46,500 nucleotides of DNA from JAXMHN01 sp964578605 (GTDB lineage Bacteria; Verrucomicrobiota; Verrucomicrobiia; Limisphaerales; SIBE01), in NCBI GenBank assembly GCA_964578605.1, contig CAZODO010000046.1, positions 1 to 46,500 of the forward strand. The letters are read 5' to 3'. Position 1 is the first letter of the stretch, and each line of letters begins with the position of its first letter. A program made the translations under genes and the position numbers. Positions 1 through 9,058 of the stretch are shown here, in pieces. The notes below the pieces were generated by a model. The model was given only the letters and a program-made list of their open reading frames with translations. It was not told the DNA's origin and made no database searches.

Positions 1-120
1 CCTGAAAACATTGACGATTCTTGCATTTGGCACGCTCAACGTCCGGATGGTAGTGTTCATATATGAACCCCCGGATGGAGTGACCTGGGCAAACTAGCCG
101 CTAATATAATTTTCTGAATC
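1..120 (+). other. possible 3' end of a gene entering the window
   Basis: Two forward frames are open from the window edge: one closes with TGA at 64-66, the other with TAG at 95-97. A good intrinsic terminator follows at 121-155, which suggests a rightward transcript ends here. Neither short peptide is recognisable, so the frame cannot be chosen and no product is proposed. Confidence 0.2.
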
Positions 121-155
121 CCCGCAGCGAAATCCCCCTGCGGGTTTCCTTTTTT
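121..155 (+). terminator. intrinsic terminator
   Basis: A 7-bp stem CCCGCAG/CTGCGGG (121-127 with 138-144) encloses a 10-nt loop and is followed by TTTCCTTTTTT. The T-rich tail on the plus strand makes it a terminator for the gene coming in from the left edge. Confidence 0.8.
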
Positions 156-337
156 CCCGGGACGCGATTTGTCTCGCCAGGGACACTGAAAGTCACGCCA
201 TACGGGCAAAAGTGGCGAGCAGTTCGCCACGAAAGCACACGATGATGGCGACCACAGAAACCTGAGTAATTAGATCAAGGACGTCAACTTCCTGGCCATC
301 CAACGAATAGGTTTCGGGTTTTATGGTGTTTCATTCT

Positions 338-874
338 TCAAGAAGGTGCGCGGGGCTTCGCCATCCACGGGCAGTCATCCTTCTGAGGGCACTCGCTGCA
401 GGCGTGCCGCCGCGACACCAACGGCAGAATCACGAAAGAGTTGAGCACAAACGCTCCCAGCAGCCAGGCCAGGCCTGGAGTAAAGGAGGATCGGAGTGCG
501 ATTGCACCACAGGCGACGGGGATCAACCACAGGGGAACAATGACAGGGATGTGCCGTTTGAATTTGGCGGCAAAGCACTCCTGGCCGCCTTTTCGCATGA
601 GCCGCGCCGCCAGCACCCCATAGCCGCAAGGACATCCTCGGGTGCCATAGTAACCGCAGTAGCGGCAAATGAAGATCATGATCCAAACCGCGCCCCCAAC
701 CCCGTAGGCCGCGTAGGCGGCAGCGTCGGCTATGGCTCGCGTCGTGAAGCCGAATCCCCACGCGATGAGCGCCGCCCCTGTCATCAGCATGATGCTGTAA
801 GGCACATTCGCAATAAGCGTCTGTGTTCGGCTGTATTCTCGCATAGGTTGTGAAGATTCTGCTTTCGCACCCAT
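338..874 (-). CDS. cysteine-rich integral membrane protein, unknown function
   Basis: A 178-residue protein with hydrophobic segments near residues 25-48, 55-72, 110-127 and 133-153, so probably four membrane helices. Two cysteine clusters stand out: C70, C73, C81 and C83 in a C-x2-C-x7-C-x-C-G-Y-G motif just after the second helix, and C159, C162 and C168 near the C-terminus. They could bind a metal or an Fe-S centre at the membrane face, but that is inference. The ATG at 874 was used; M11 at 844 is an alternative start. The gene stands alone, with the initiator tRNA upstream on the same strand. I do not recognise a named family. Confidence 0.7.
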   Translation of the reverse strand: MGAKAESSQPMREYSRTQTLIANVPYSIMLMTGAALIAWGFGFTTRAIADAAAYAAYGVGGAVWIMIFICRYCGYYGTRGCPCGYGVLAARLMRKGGQECFAAKFKRHIPVIVPLWLIPVACGAIALRSSFTPGLAWLLGAFVLNSFVILPLVSRRHACSECPQKDDCPWMAKPRAPS

Positions 875-973
875 CTCGCCCGGGGCATGAACCTGCCTTG
901 CTGCCAGGGCGAGGTTCGTTCCACACGCCCACCGCTCTACTGATCACCGCGCGAGTCGTGTTACCGGGGAATC

Positions 974-1007
974 AAAAAGCCGCAGCAACGATGTAAGTCA
1001 CTGCGGC
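974..1007 (-). terminator. terminator of the initiator tRNA gene
   Basis: On the minus strand a stem GCCGCAG/CTGCGGC with a 15-nt loop lies just 3' of the tRNA and is followed by TTTTT. Position and polarity fit termination of the tRNA transcript. Confidence 0.75.
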
Positions 1008-1012
1008 AAAAT

Positions 1013-1089
<77 letters not shown>

Positions 1090-1170
1090 ATCAAGGGGCG
1101 TCAATATAGCCCGTGAACAACCCTGAGCAAGTCTTTTTTGTGCATTGCAGCGGGCGCGCAGGGCGGGGGG

Positions 1171-2223
1171 TCATTCGAGCTCGCGGAAGGCCTCGATCTT
1201 TTGCCGGGATCTTGCCCGGTCATGTTCGGCATAATCCTCTTCCGGGTCGAAAAAGATGATCTGACTTCCTGAGAACTCGAACTCAAACGGGACATGGATC
1301 AGCCGGCTCAGTCTGTCTCTCACCTCAGGATGCCGTTCAGGCGGCGCGAACAAGAGCAGGAACCCACCGCCGCCCGCTCCGAGCAGTTTGCCGCCGATGG
1401 CGCCTGCCGCCCGTGCGGACTCGTACATCTGATCGATTCGGTCGTTGGAGACTTTGTCGCTCAAGCTCCGTTTTGCCTGCCAGGATTGGTGGAGGAGTTC
1501 TCCGAACGGCAGGAGGCTGCCGTCACTATTGAGCACCTGGAGGCTCTGGGCCAGGAGCTGAGTCATCAATTCCAGCTGCTGTTTCCGTCCGTCGATCGCT
1601 TGGACGTAGGAGGCGGCGACGTCCGAGGCCGTCCGCTTGATCCCTGTGTAAAACAGCAACAGGTGGTCATTCAGCAGCTTCAATCTCTCGGGTGCGAGCG
1701 TGATCGGGTGAACAGATACCTCCCCATTCTGGGCGAATTGAATCTGATTCACTCCACCGAACGCGGCGCAGACCTGGTCCTGGGAACCCACCGTTTCCCT
1801 CAGGAGATCCTGCTCGACATGGATGCTTTCCAACGCGAGTTGGCGTTTGCTGACCAGCCGGCCTTTGAGCGCATAGAGCGCGTGGAGGAGGCCGACCGTG
1901 AAGGCGGAGCTGGACCCCATGCCGCTTCGCCCGGGCAGATCCCCATCGTGATGGATCTCCAGACCGCGGTCGAACTCGAGGCACTGGAGCACCTGGCGAA
2001 CAGCCGGGTGGGCAATCTGCTCGATCGTCCTGCAATCTTCGATCTTGGAGTAGACGACCCGGAAGCGATGTTCGAAGAAAGGCGGCAGATACCGGCAGGT
2101 GAGGTAACAGTATTTGTTAATGGTCGCCGAGAGGACGGAGCCGCCATGTTGGCGGTACCAGGCGGGATAATCCGTCCCACCCCCAAAGAACGAGACGCGA
2201 AAAGGTGTTCGGCTGATGACCAT
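1171..2223 (-). CDS. hddA: GHMP-family sugar kinase, D-glycero-D-manno-heptose 7-phosphate kinase type
   Basis: A 350-residue cytoplasmic kinase. It opens with the GHMP N-terminal motif (RTPFRVSFFGGGTD, residues 5-18), has the glycine/serine phosphate-binding loop GRSGMGSSSA at 98-107, and a C-terminal glycine-rich stretch (KLLGAGGGGFLLLF, about 287-300). HddA relatives phosphorylate C1 of heptose 7-phosphate on the way to GDP-heptose for S-layer or LPS glycans. It is the last gene of a leftward set with a nucleotidyltransferase (2341-3105) and an SDR (3102-4034), which supports an activated-sugar role. A 117-nt gap separates it from the transferase. Companion enzymes GmhA and GmhB are not in the window, so the exact sugar (heptose, or fucose-like) is inferred. 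Confidence 0.82.
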   Translation of the reverse strand: MVISRTPFRVSFFGGGTDYPAWYRQHGGSVLSATINKYCYLTCRYLPPFFEHRFRVVYSKIEDCRTIEQIAHPAVRQVLQCLEFDRGLEIHHDGDLPGRSGMGSSSAFTVGLLHALYALKGRLVSKRQLALESIHVEQDLLRETVGSQDQVCAAFGGVNQIQFAQNGEVSVHPITLAPERLKLLNDHLLLFYTGIKRTASDVAASYVQAIDGRKQQLELMTQLLAQSLQVLNSDGSLLPFGELLHQSWQAKRSLSDKVSNDRIDQMYESARAAGAIGGKLLGAGGGGFLLLFAPPERHPEVRDRLSRLIHVPFEFEFSGSQIIFFDPEEDYAEHDRARSRQKIEAFRELE

Positions 2224-2340
2224 CGTTCGGGTAATTCCGTTTCGGGGTTTTATGCCCTCAGGAACATGCCTTGGGCAAGCGAGTTCAGCAACAAAGTCTC
2301 GATGTCGAAGCGGCGATCTCCACGCTGCCCTCGCCCCGGG

Positions 2341-3105
2341 TCATCGCTCGAACTGATCCAGGTTGTCGCAAATGAACGCCTCGGCTTGTGGCAGCGATTC
2401 CGGGGTGCCGATATCAAGAAACGGTGCTTCGGCGCCGCACAATTGAAGGTGGACCTTGCGCTCGATCCATTCCGGAAACACGTCGCGCTCGAAGCTCAAC
2501 GGAAGCCCGGCGGGAAAGTGATCCAGGAGCCTTGGCCGCAGCAGGTAGATCCCCGCGCTGATGACACCGCGCCCTGGCCGTTTCTCTTCAAACCCGGTGA
2601 GGCGCCCCGCGGGGTCGGCCAGAAGCGTCCCATAGCGCGACGCGTCAGCGACTTCCACCCCCTGAACCGCTCCAGCAACCGCGGAATCCCCCAGAGCGCG
2701 AGCCAGCTCCTGCAAAGGACTCAGGGCTAGCGAATCGCCATTCATGACCAGCCATGCCGGCGGCTTTTCGCCGCTTTGGCGAACGGCCTTGAGGAACCCT
2801 CCCGCAGTCCCGAGCGCCCTCGTTTCCCGGACGCACTGGATCGTGACTCCGCGAACGGGCTGCTGGCGGAAATGCTCCTCCACAACCGCGGCGAGGTGGC
2901 CCGTGGAAATCACCACCCTCTGGACACCCTGCCGTGCAAGCCAGCGCACGACCCATTCCACGAAAGGCCGCCCTCGCACTTGGGCCATCGGCTTTGGGAT
3001 GCCCGGCAGGAGATGCTGAATCCGGGTGCCAAAACCGCCGGCCAGAATGACCGCAGTCGCCTGGCTCAAGAGCGACGCGGTATCCGTGCTTGGTTCCGTC
3101 GTCAC
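2341..3105 (-). CDS. hddC: sugar-1-phosphate nucleotidyltransferase (HddC-like)
   Basis: A 254-residue GT-A fold nucleotidyltransferase. The signature loop AGGFGTRIQ with a following PKPM lies at residues 22-40, and NGDS, which supplies the metal-binding Asp, at 122-125. Such enzymes transfer NMP to a sugar 1-phosphate. With the GHMP kinase next door the likely product is GDP-D-glycero-alpha-D-manno-heptose, but RmlA or mannose-1-P guanylyltransferase specificity cannot be excluded. The first 17 residues precede the conserved core, so the true start could be slightly downstream. Its start overlaps the 3' end of the SDR by 4 nt, showing translational coupling. Confidence 0.8.
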   Translation of the reverse strand: MTTEPSTDTASLLSQATAVILAGGFGTRIQHLLPGIPKPMAQVRGRPFVEWVVRWLARQGVQRVVISTGHLAAVVEEHFRQQPVRGVTIQCVRETRALGTAGGFLKAVRQSGEKPPAWLVMNGDSLALSPLQELARALGDSAVAGAVQGVEVADASRYGTLLADPAGRLTGFEEKRPGRGVISAGIYLLRPRLLDHFPAGLPLSFERDVFPEWIERKVHLQLCGAEAPFLDIGTPESLPQAEAFICDNLDQFER

Positions 3106-4034
3106 ACGTTAGAGTAGATCGAATTCCGGAGGATGGTGTAGCCTTTGATCAGCTCCTCGATGCCTTGGTCCAGGCTCCATTGCGGCTTGAAACCGGTGGA
3201 AGCCAGGCGCGCATTCGACACAATATAATCGCGCTTGTCCGGATCTTCGCCAATCGGGGCTTCGACAAAGACAAACTGGGGAAGGTGCTTCCGGATCAGA
3301 GCGCAAAGCTCGAGCTTGGAAAGGTTGGCGTCATCCAACCCGGCGTTGTAAGGGCGCCCGCGCATGGATTGGAAATGCTCGATGCCATGGACGAATACCC
3401 GTGCCACATCGCGCACATGGATGTAGTTGCGTTTGAAGTGGCCTTCAAAGACCACCACCGCCCGGTCGTAAACGGCCCGGTAAACGAAGTCGTTGACCAG
3501 GAGGTCGATTCGCATTCGCGGCGACATCCCGAACACGGTCGCCAAACGGAAAGTGATGCTGTTCTCGCGTCCCAGCACGGCGGCTTCGGCCCGCACTTTA
3601 GTGACGCCGTAGCTCGAGATCGGCCGCAGGGGGGTGTCTTCGGTGCAATGTTTGCCCTTCTCGCCGATGCCATAGCCGCTGTTGGTGACGGGGAGAATGA
3701 TGCGTTGGTCTTTGCTCGCGAGGCGGCAGAGCCTATCGACCGCTTCGAAGTTCGTCGTTTGCGTGGCGATTGGGTCCTGGTTGCACAGGGGCACCCCGAC
3801 AAGCGCCGCCAGCGGGATGATCAGGTCGGCTTTGCTGACAAGCGGCTTGACCACCCGCTCGTCCCGGCAATCCCCTCGGACCACCTGGAAAGTCGAATAA
3901 TGGCAACAGTCGGCCAGGCTATTCTGGCGAAAGTAAAAGTTGTCCAGCACAGTCACTTCATGCCCTAGCCCCAGCAGTGCAGGCGTGAGCACCGAGCCGA
4001 TATAACCGGCGCCGCCGGTAATAAGAACCTTCAT
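3102..4034 (-). CDS. NAD(P)-dependent SDR epimerase/dehydratase acting on a nucleotide sugar
   Basis: A 310-residue extended short-chain dehydrogenase. The Rossmann motif GGAGYIGS is at residues 7-14, and the catalytic YxxxK is Y142/K146, with TNSGYG (117-122) supplying the upstream Ser/Thr. It is the first gene of the leftward operon with the nucleotidyltransferase and GHMP kinase, so it most likely modifies the activated heptose (C4/C6 dehydration, epimerisation or reduction). Which reaction cannot be read from the sequence. The ATG at 4034 starts directly on the Rossmann strand, so the start is secure. Confidence 0.85.
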   Translation of the reverse strand: MKVLITGGAGYIGSVLTPALLGLGHEVTVLDNFYFRQNSLADCCHYSTFQVVRGDCRDERVVKPLVSKADLIIPLAALVGVPLCNQDPIATQTTNFEAVDRLCRLASKDQRIILPVTNSGYGIGEKGKHCTEDTPLRPISSYGVTKVRAEAAVLGRENSITFRLATVFGMSPRMRIDLLVNDFVYRAVYDRAVVVFEGHFKRNYIHVRDVARVFVHGIEHFQSMRGRPYNAGLDDANLSKLELCALIRKHLPQFVFVEAPIGEDPDKRDYIVSNARLASTGFKPQWSLDQGIEELIKGYTILRNSIYSNV

Positions 4035-4090
4035 AGCCGGTCTTCCTTAATCGCAGAACGGCAGGGTTGGCAACGACTTTCGGCGGGCCA

Positions 4091-4112
4091 GCTCTGCCTC
4101 ATTTGGCAGAGC
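4091..4112. promoter_or_regulatory. inverted repeat in the divergent intergenic region
   Basis: Perfect 8-bp arms GCTCTGCC/GGCAGAGC around a 6-nt centre, 57 nt upstream of the SDR start and 135 nt upstream of the rightward YfhO-like gene. There is no T-tract, so it is more likely an operator or a leader hairpin than a terminator. Function is inferred from position only. Confidence 0.35.
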
Positions 4113-4246
4113 GGGACGGCCTCGGCGGCATTGGGACATGGGAATGAACCATCCCCAAGGTCCGGCAAGGCGGTCCAGCCCTGCCCTGCGCCCGTGCCCT
4201 GCGTTGGAAGCCTTCATAGGGCACTTGACCGCCAGAGGGCGGAAGG

Positions 4247-7200
4247 GTGAGACTGCGCCCGGAACATGGAGTCGAACACCATCAACCTATGGCTAAAGCG
4301 CCGCTAAAGCAGTCGGAAACACGCCAGCGATCCCTTGTCTGGCCGGTGCTGGGCGCGTTCGCCGCCATTTTGCTGTTCCATTTCTACCCGAGCTTCAAGC
4401 CGGGACAGACGCTTTTCTCGAATGATGCTCCTTTGGGGGCGTTGATGAGCCAGGCCGAGTTCGCTCTCAGCAACTTTCTGGGTGCGTGGCAACCGCTCAA
4501 CTGGATTGGCTACCCGTTGATCAGCGCCACACCCAATCCCACCAACCTGTTCTTCCTGGTCCTGGGCCCGGTCGGCTTTTCGAAGTTCTCAGTCCCTCTT
4601 GCTCTTCTTGTGCTCGGCGCGAGCGGCTTTGTGCTCTTTCGGCAACTGGGTCTCAAGCCGTTGGCATGCACTTTGGGCGCCCTGGCTCTGATGCTGAACA
4701 CAGACCCCTTCTCGCACGCGTGCTGGGGTTTGCCATCGGTCACCCTCTGCATGGCGTTCTTCACCCTGGCGCTCGCCGCAGCGGCTCAAGCCGCAACACG
4801 CTTCGGATGGATCCGGATGGGAGTGGCCGGAACGGCGGTGGGCATCTCCATCATGGAAGGGTATGACGTCGGCGCGATCCTCAGCCTGTACGTGGCGGCG
4901 TTCGTGCTTTTTCAGTCCTGGAATCGCGCGCCTGCCGGCGAAAAGGGGCTTCCGAAAGGCTTTGCGTTCGTTACTGTCGTGGCCCTGGTGGCGGCTTTGA
5001 CCGCGGCTCACGCGCTCTCTGCCCTGATCGGAACCCAGATCAAGGGGGTGGTCGGAACTCAGCAGGACGCCCACACCAAAGAGCAGCGCTGGGACCAGGC
5101 GACCATGTGGAGCCTGCCAAAGATCGAAACGCTCCGGATTGTTGTTCCCGGCCTCTTTGGCTACCGGATGGACACGCCCGATGGCGGCAGCTATTGGGGG
5201 TCGGTCGGCCAGACACCCGGGGTCCCGCAATCGCGCCATTCCGGTTCGGGTGTTTACGCGGGGGTGTTCGTAGTCCTGGTGGCCTTCTGGGGCGTCGCAC
5301 AAGCGGCGAGGCGAAAGGGCAGCCCTTACTCACCGCAGTCCAGAAGACTGATTGCATTTTGGGCGGGCGCGGCGTTGATCTCGCTTCTGCTCGCGTTTGG
5401 CCGTCACGCTCCGTTTTACCAAGTCGTCTATCAACTGCCTTACTTCTCAACTATTAGGAACCCGATCAAGTTCATCCACCCGTTTACGGTCTCGCTGGTG
5501 ATCTTGTTTGCCTATGGCTTGGACGACCTCTGGCGGCGGTATGCAACCCGCCAGGGCGCGCCGGGCGGCCCCTGGCATGCGCGGCTGCGCACCTGGTGGA
5601 AAGCGGCTCCGGCCTTCGAGCGCAAGTGGGTCATCGCTATGGGAGTCGTGCTTGCCGGCTGCGTTCTCGGCTGGCTGATCTACTCGTCGTCGCGCGTTGA
5701 ACTCGAACGGCACTTGCAGACGATTGGCTTCCCCGCGGACTCCGACCCTGCCCCTTCTCTCATCGCCGCTTTCAGCATGAAGGAAGCGGGCTGGTCTGTT
5801 CTCTTCCTGAGCCTGGGCGCCGGAGCCGTCGTCTTGATCCTCAGTGGCATCCTCTCCGGCTCGCGCGCGAAATGGGCCGGCGCGCTGCTGGGACTGGTTC
5901 TGGTGGCGGATTTCGCCCGGGCCAACGCCCCTTGGGTCATCTACTACGATTACGCGTCGAAGTATGCGAGCAACCCCATCCTCGATATGCTGCGCCAGCA
6001 ACCGGAAGCGCATCGAGCCGCCGCCCGGCTCGCGCCGCTTTCACCGAACTACCTGGTGACCGGGCCGGCGCGCAGCCTTTTCGGTGGGGTGGTCGAAGAA
6101 TGGCTGCAGCATCACTTTCAGTTTTACCAGGTCCAATCGCTCGACGTCGTGCAGATGCCCCGCATGCCGGAGATGGATGCCAGCTTTATCGCCGGAATCC
6201 TCTCGCCCCAATTCTCTGCCGCCGATTTCCTGCAACTGGGCGCCCTGATCTCCCGGTTAACCAACCAGGCCGATGCCGTCTCGCAGACTCTCTGGAACCG
6301 GTTTCCTCCTGAGACTCGCGACGCCTTGCAGAGGTCGGGAGATCCCAATGCCATCGCCGCCAACCTCAGGGACGCTTTGAACACCGTGAGCCGCGGCCCA
6401 TCGCTCTATGATCCAGCCCGATTTGCCGGAGTTCAACTTTCCGATCAGACCCGCGGTTTTTTGAATCAAGTCAATGAAGGCCGGGATTTGGTGCGGTTCA
6501 ACCGCCTGCTCCTTCAGGACGCTTACCCCGGCTGGATCGCAAAGCGTTCCGAGTTCGCTTCGTTCGCCAGGCTCTGGCAATTGACCAACACGCGGCGGGT
6601 GCTGGGCATGGCGCCGTTCCTTCCCGTCATGAACCAGGAGATGGATCCCACGAACCGCAGTTTTCGGGTGCAGACCGCCTTCGATTTCGCAGCGCGAGGG
6701 CCGGCAACGGACGAGGGCGGGACCCTGGTTGAGAACATCACCACGGTCGTCCGGCCGGAAGGTCAATTCGCGATGTTCGAGTTCGGCGCCGCCCTCCCAC
6801 GCGCCAAGCTATTCACGCAATGGCAGGTGCTGACGAACGACGACGAAGGCACGCTGGAGCGGTTGGCCGACCTCGCATTCGATCCCCAGGCCATGGTCCT
6901 GGTCAACAGCCCGGTTCCGGCAAGCCCGTCCCCCGCTGCCGCGGAGCCCGCGAACCCCAAGGTCTCCATCACTCGGTACGAGCCCAAACGCGTCGTTCTC
7001 AACGTGGCATCCGCCCTCCCGGGCGTCCTGCTGTTGAACGACCGGTTCGATCCCAATTGGAAAGTGACGGTGGATGGCCGCCCGGAAGAGCTGCTCCGAT
7101 GCAATTACATCATGCGGGGTGTCCATCTCCAGCCGGGGACCCATACCGTCGAGTTCCGGTTTGATCCGCCTCACTGGATGTTTTACTTGAGCCTGGTTTC

Positions 7201-7276
7201 GATCCTTGTTGGCGCGGCGCTCTCTGGCATGCTGAGCCTCTCTCGCGACTCCGTCGGATCGGAACCCAAACCTTAA
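4247..7276 (+). CDS. large YfhO-like polytopic membrane protein
   Basis: A 1009-residue protein with many hydrophobic helices in its N-terminal half (from about residue 30 to 560), a long soluble region, and a final helix near residues 975-995. The segment before that helix reads as a small beta domain (LLLNDRFDPNWKVTVDG and following), typical of YfhO-family proteins that act with lipid-linked sugars and lipoteichoic-acid or glycan glycosylation. It probably serves the envelope glycan made by the adjacent sugar genes. An Ala/Pro/Ser-rich linker lies at about 894-906. The start is uncertain: a GTG at 4247 has a purine-rich run just upstream, while an ATG at 4289 begins MAKAPLKQ and would also precede the first helix. 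Confidence 0.75.
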   Translation: MRLRPEHGVEHHQPMAKAPLKQSETRQRSLVWPVLGAFAAILLFHFYPSFKPGQTLFSNDAPLGALMSQAEFALSNFLGAWQPLNWIGYPLISATPNPTNLFFLVLGPVGFSKFSVPLALLVLGASGFVLFRQLGLKPLACTLGALALMLNTDPFSHACWGLPSVTLCMAFFTLALAAAAQAATRFGWIRMGVAGTAVGISIMEGYDVGAILSLYVAAFVLFQSWNRAPAGEKGLPKGFAFVTVVALVAALTAAHALSALIGTQIKGVVGTQQDAHTKEQRWDQATMWSLPKIETLRIVVPGLFGYRMDTPDGGSYWGSVGQTPGVPQSRHSGSGVYAGVFVVLVAFWGVAQAARRKGSPYSPQSRRLIAFWAGAALISLLLAFGRHAPFYQVVYQLPYFSTIRNPIKFIHPFTVSLVILFAYGLDDLWRRYATRQGAPGGPWHARLRTWWKAAPAFERKWVIAMGVVLAGCVLGWLIYSSSRVELERHLQTIGFPADSDPAPSLIAAFSMKEAGWSVLFLSLGAGAVVLILSGILSGSRAKWAGALLGLVLVADFARANAPWVIYYDYASKYASNPILDMLRQQPEAHRAAARLAPLSPNYLVTGPARSLFGGVVEEWLQHHFQFYQVQSLDVVQMPRMPEMDASFIAGILSPQFSAADFLQLGALISRLTNQADAVSQTLWNRFPPETRDALQRSGDPNAIAANLRDALNTVSRGPSLYDPARFAGVQLSDQTRGFLNQVNEGRDLVRFNRLLLQDAYPGWIAKRSEFASFARLWQLTNTRRVLGMAPFLPVMNQEMDPTNRSFRVQTAFDFAARGPATDEGGTLVENITTVVRPEGQFAMFEFGAALPRAKLFTQWQVLTNDDEGTLERLADLAFDPQAMVLVNSPVPASPSPAAAEPANPKVSITRYEPKRVVLNVASALPGVLLLNDRFDPNWKVTVDGRPEELLRCNYIMRGVHLQPGTHTVEFRFDPPHWMFYLSLVSILVGAALSGMLSLSRDSVGSEPKP

Positions 7277-7302
7277 CCCCAGGAATTCTCTCCTTATCTC
7301 CC

Positions 7303-8172
7303 ATGGGCCACCAGGAAACCTACCGGCATAACGAAGCTTATGCCGAGTTTCTCGCAAACTGGGACGCGAATTTCTACGCCAAGTATGCCGATTTTCTCAA
7401 GCCTCCCCGCCCAGGCGCGCGCGTTCTCGATGTGGGGTGTGGCGCCGGGCAGGTGGTCGGCCGGCTGAATGAAGCGGGCTTCGAAGGGTATGGCGTGGAC
7501 GTTTCGGAGCCCAACATCAAGAAGGCCCGCCAATTCAGTTCGCGATGCCAATTCTATGACGGGAAGCATCTGCCCTTTTCGGATGGCTTTTTCGCGAGTG
7601 TCGGCGCGCTCAACGTCCTGGAGCATGTCGAAGAGCCCGAGCAATTCATTCCCGAACTGGTGCGGGTGGTGGAACCGGGCGGCCGTGTCCTCATCTCGAG
7701 CCCGAATTTCTTCCGTGTTTTTGGGCTTCGCGATTACCATCCGCGGATGCGTGGGCTGGGCAACAAATGGCGGAACTGGCGGCGGTTGGCCGCCAAGCGG
7801 CGCCAGATGCGGACCGATCCGGGTTCGGCCCGCTTCGATCGGATGACGCCCATCGTGAAGGAACCGTTCACGCCTGATGACGACGCCATCATTGCCACCA
7901 ACGGGGTTGAGATCTCCTTTTTCCTTGAGCGAGCAGGATGCGACGTCGAGCACGTCTTTTGCACCGACCGTTATGTGTCCAAGCTGGTGGATTTTGGCCT
8001 GAACTTGACGCCGCTCCGGTTCCTCATGTTCAACGCGTTTGTCGTCGCGCGGAAACGGCAGCCATCCCGAACGCCAGGCCGTTCAGGCGCACAGATCCGC
8101 CTGATGCGCGTCAATCATCTCCCGAAAGAGACGCCGCTTGGCCCAGTCGATCAGTTCTTCGTAAAGCTCTGA
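7303..8172 (+). CDS. class I SAM-dependent methyltransferase
   Basis: A 289-residue cytoplasmic protein with motif I VLDVGCGAG at residues 41-49, an acidic strand-2 end (GYGVDVSEPN), and NVLEHVEEPEQF followed by a VVEPGGRVLISSPN stretch, the usual Methyltransf_11 layout. The substrate is unknown; lying 26 nt behind the YfhO-like gene, it may act on a glycan or lipid carrier. The normal domain ends near residue 250. The remaining 40 residues are low in family character and run antisense into the small leftward ORF ending at 8083, so the natural stop may have been lost. Confidence 0.83.
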   Translation: MGHQETYRHNEAYAEFLANWDANFYAKYADFLKPPRPGARVLDVGCGAGQVVGRLNEAGFEGYGVDVSEPNIKKARQFSSRCQFYDGKHLPFSDGFFASVGALNVLEHVEEPEQFIPELVRVVEPGGRVLISSPNFFRVFGLRDYHPRMRGLGNKWRNWRRLAAKRRQMRTDPGSARFDRMTPIVKEPFTPDDDAIIATNGVEISFFLERAGCDVEHVFCTDRYVSKLVDFGLNLTPLRFLMFNAFVVARKRQPSRTPGRSGAQIRLMRVNHLPKETPLGPVDQFFVKL

Positions 8173-8364
8173 TTGTTCTTCGTCCGTCAGCGTGATTTCC
8201 TCCTGGGTCTCTTCCCAGATCACTCCGAAGCACTCCGCGACTGAAAAACGCCGCCGCACACAGTGCCTTAGCGACCGTTGAAATCGCGCTCGAAACAGCT
8301 CCTTCGAATCCACAGGAACCGCGACCTTCGTCGGGCGGGAGTCCTGCGCCAGGGCAGTTCTCAT
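8083..8364 (-). CDS. small conserved-looking hypothetical protein
   Basis: About 93 residues from the ATG at 8364; a GTG at 8427 would give 114. It is strongly charged: a basic block (FRARFQRSLRHCVRRRF) is followed by acidic helices (EETQEEITLTDEEQSELYEE) and a Trp/Arg-rich end. No membrane segment or signal is seen. It overlaps the 3' end of the methyltransferase by 90 nt in antisense. Its amino-acid make-up looks like a real helical protein, unlike the shadow frames around it. Function is unknown. Confidence 0.5.
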   Translation of the reverse strand: MRTALAQDSRPTKVAVPVDSKELFRARFQRSLRHCVRRRFSVAECFGVIWEETQEEITLTDEEQSELYEELIDWAKRRLFREMIDAHQADLCA

Positions 8365-8662
8365 GATGGAAAGAAGGTTGAACCCACCCCGCGAATCATC
8401 AAGAAAAGGTTGCCGGAACTTTTCCACGGGCTAGCCCCAAGTTGTTCACCGGAGCTTCCAACGGTGACGAGCTGAAGCACTCTCCTCCGTCAATTCGTCA
8501 CCCTTAGAAATCTATCGATCGGTAGAACGCACCCCGGTGGAGGAAGGTTTCAGGAAAACCTTTTCAAAATGTCCCAAGTCCGGTCCCGGGACCTCGTCTT
8601 GGGCTGAACACAGTCCACTCCCCAGGTTCCTGGCGTGCGATCCACTCCTCCCAACGGCGCAC

Positions 8663-9058
8663 CTACGCCCAACCCCGTGTTCCGAGCGCGTGAGGGCTGC
8701 CATACCGCCGCTCGGCCCATTCGATCCCCACGAGATGCCACGAGTCGATCAGGAGTTTCTCGAACGCCTGCTGCTCCGCCTCGGTGGTCTTCGGATAGTC
8801 AGGCTGAGAACTATGAGCCTCGATGCAGTGTTCGATGGCGAACAGACACCGAAAGTACAGCTGGCAAGCGGGCTCTGGATCAAGATTCGGCCACTCGCAA
8901 TGCCGGGCAAAATAACGCGCGGCCGCATCAGCGGCTTCGCTCTGATAGGGCGTCCATGTCCTCAGCCACCCGGCCGTGTCCAGGTGCAAATGGGCGTCAT
9001 GCGGGCCGAGTCCTTTGCTCATCTCGAAGAGCAAATTCGCCATCTGGAGCCAGGTCAT
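8663..9058 (-). CDS. small hypothetical protein
   Basis: A 131-residue ORF rich in Trp, His and Ala with amphipathic helices and no signal peptide or membrane segment. Composition favours this frame over the two overlapping forward frames, which are Arg/Pro/Ser-rich shadows. It starts at ATG 9058 with no clear Shine-Dalgarno site. It is followed leftward by the other small ORF (8083-8364) after a gap of about 300 nt in which nothing is seen. No family is recognised. Confidence 0.45.
   Translation of the reverse strand: MTWLQMANLLFEMSKGLGPHDAHLHLDTAGWLRTWTPYQSEAADAAARYFARHCEWPNLDPEPACQLYFRCLFAIEHCIEAHSSQPDYPKTTEAEQQAFEKLLIDSWHLVGIEWAERRYGSPHALGTRGWA

Noticed and set aside
2224..2340. Open 24-codon stretch in the gap between the nucleotidyltransferase and the GHMP kinase
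   Set aside because: It reads smoothly on the minus strand but has no start codon or recognisable motif; it could be a gene remnant, but this is not supportable.
1294..2730. 478-codon forward ORF opposite the sugar kinase and nucleotidyltransferase
   Set aside because: A complete antisense shadow of two well-supported leftward genes at high GC.
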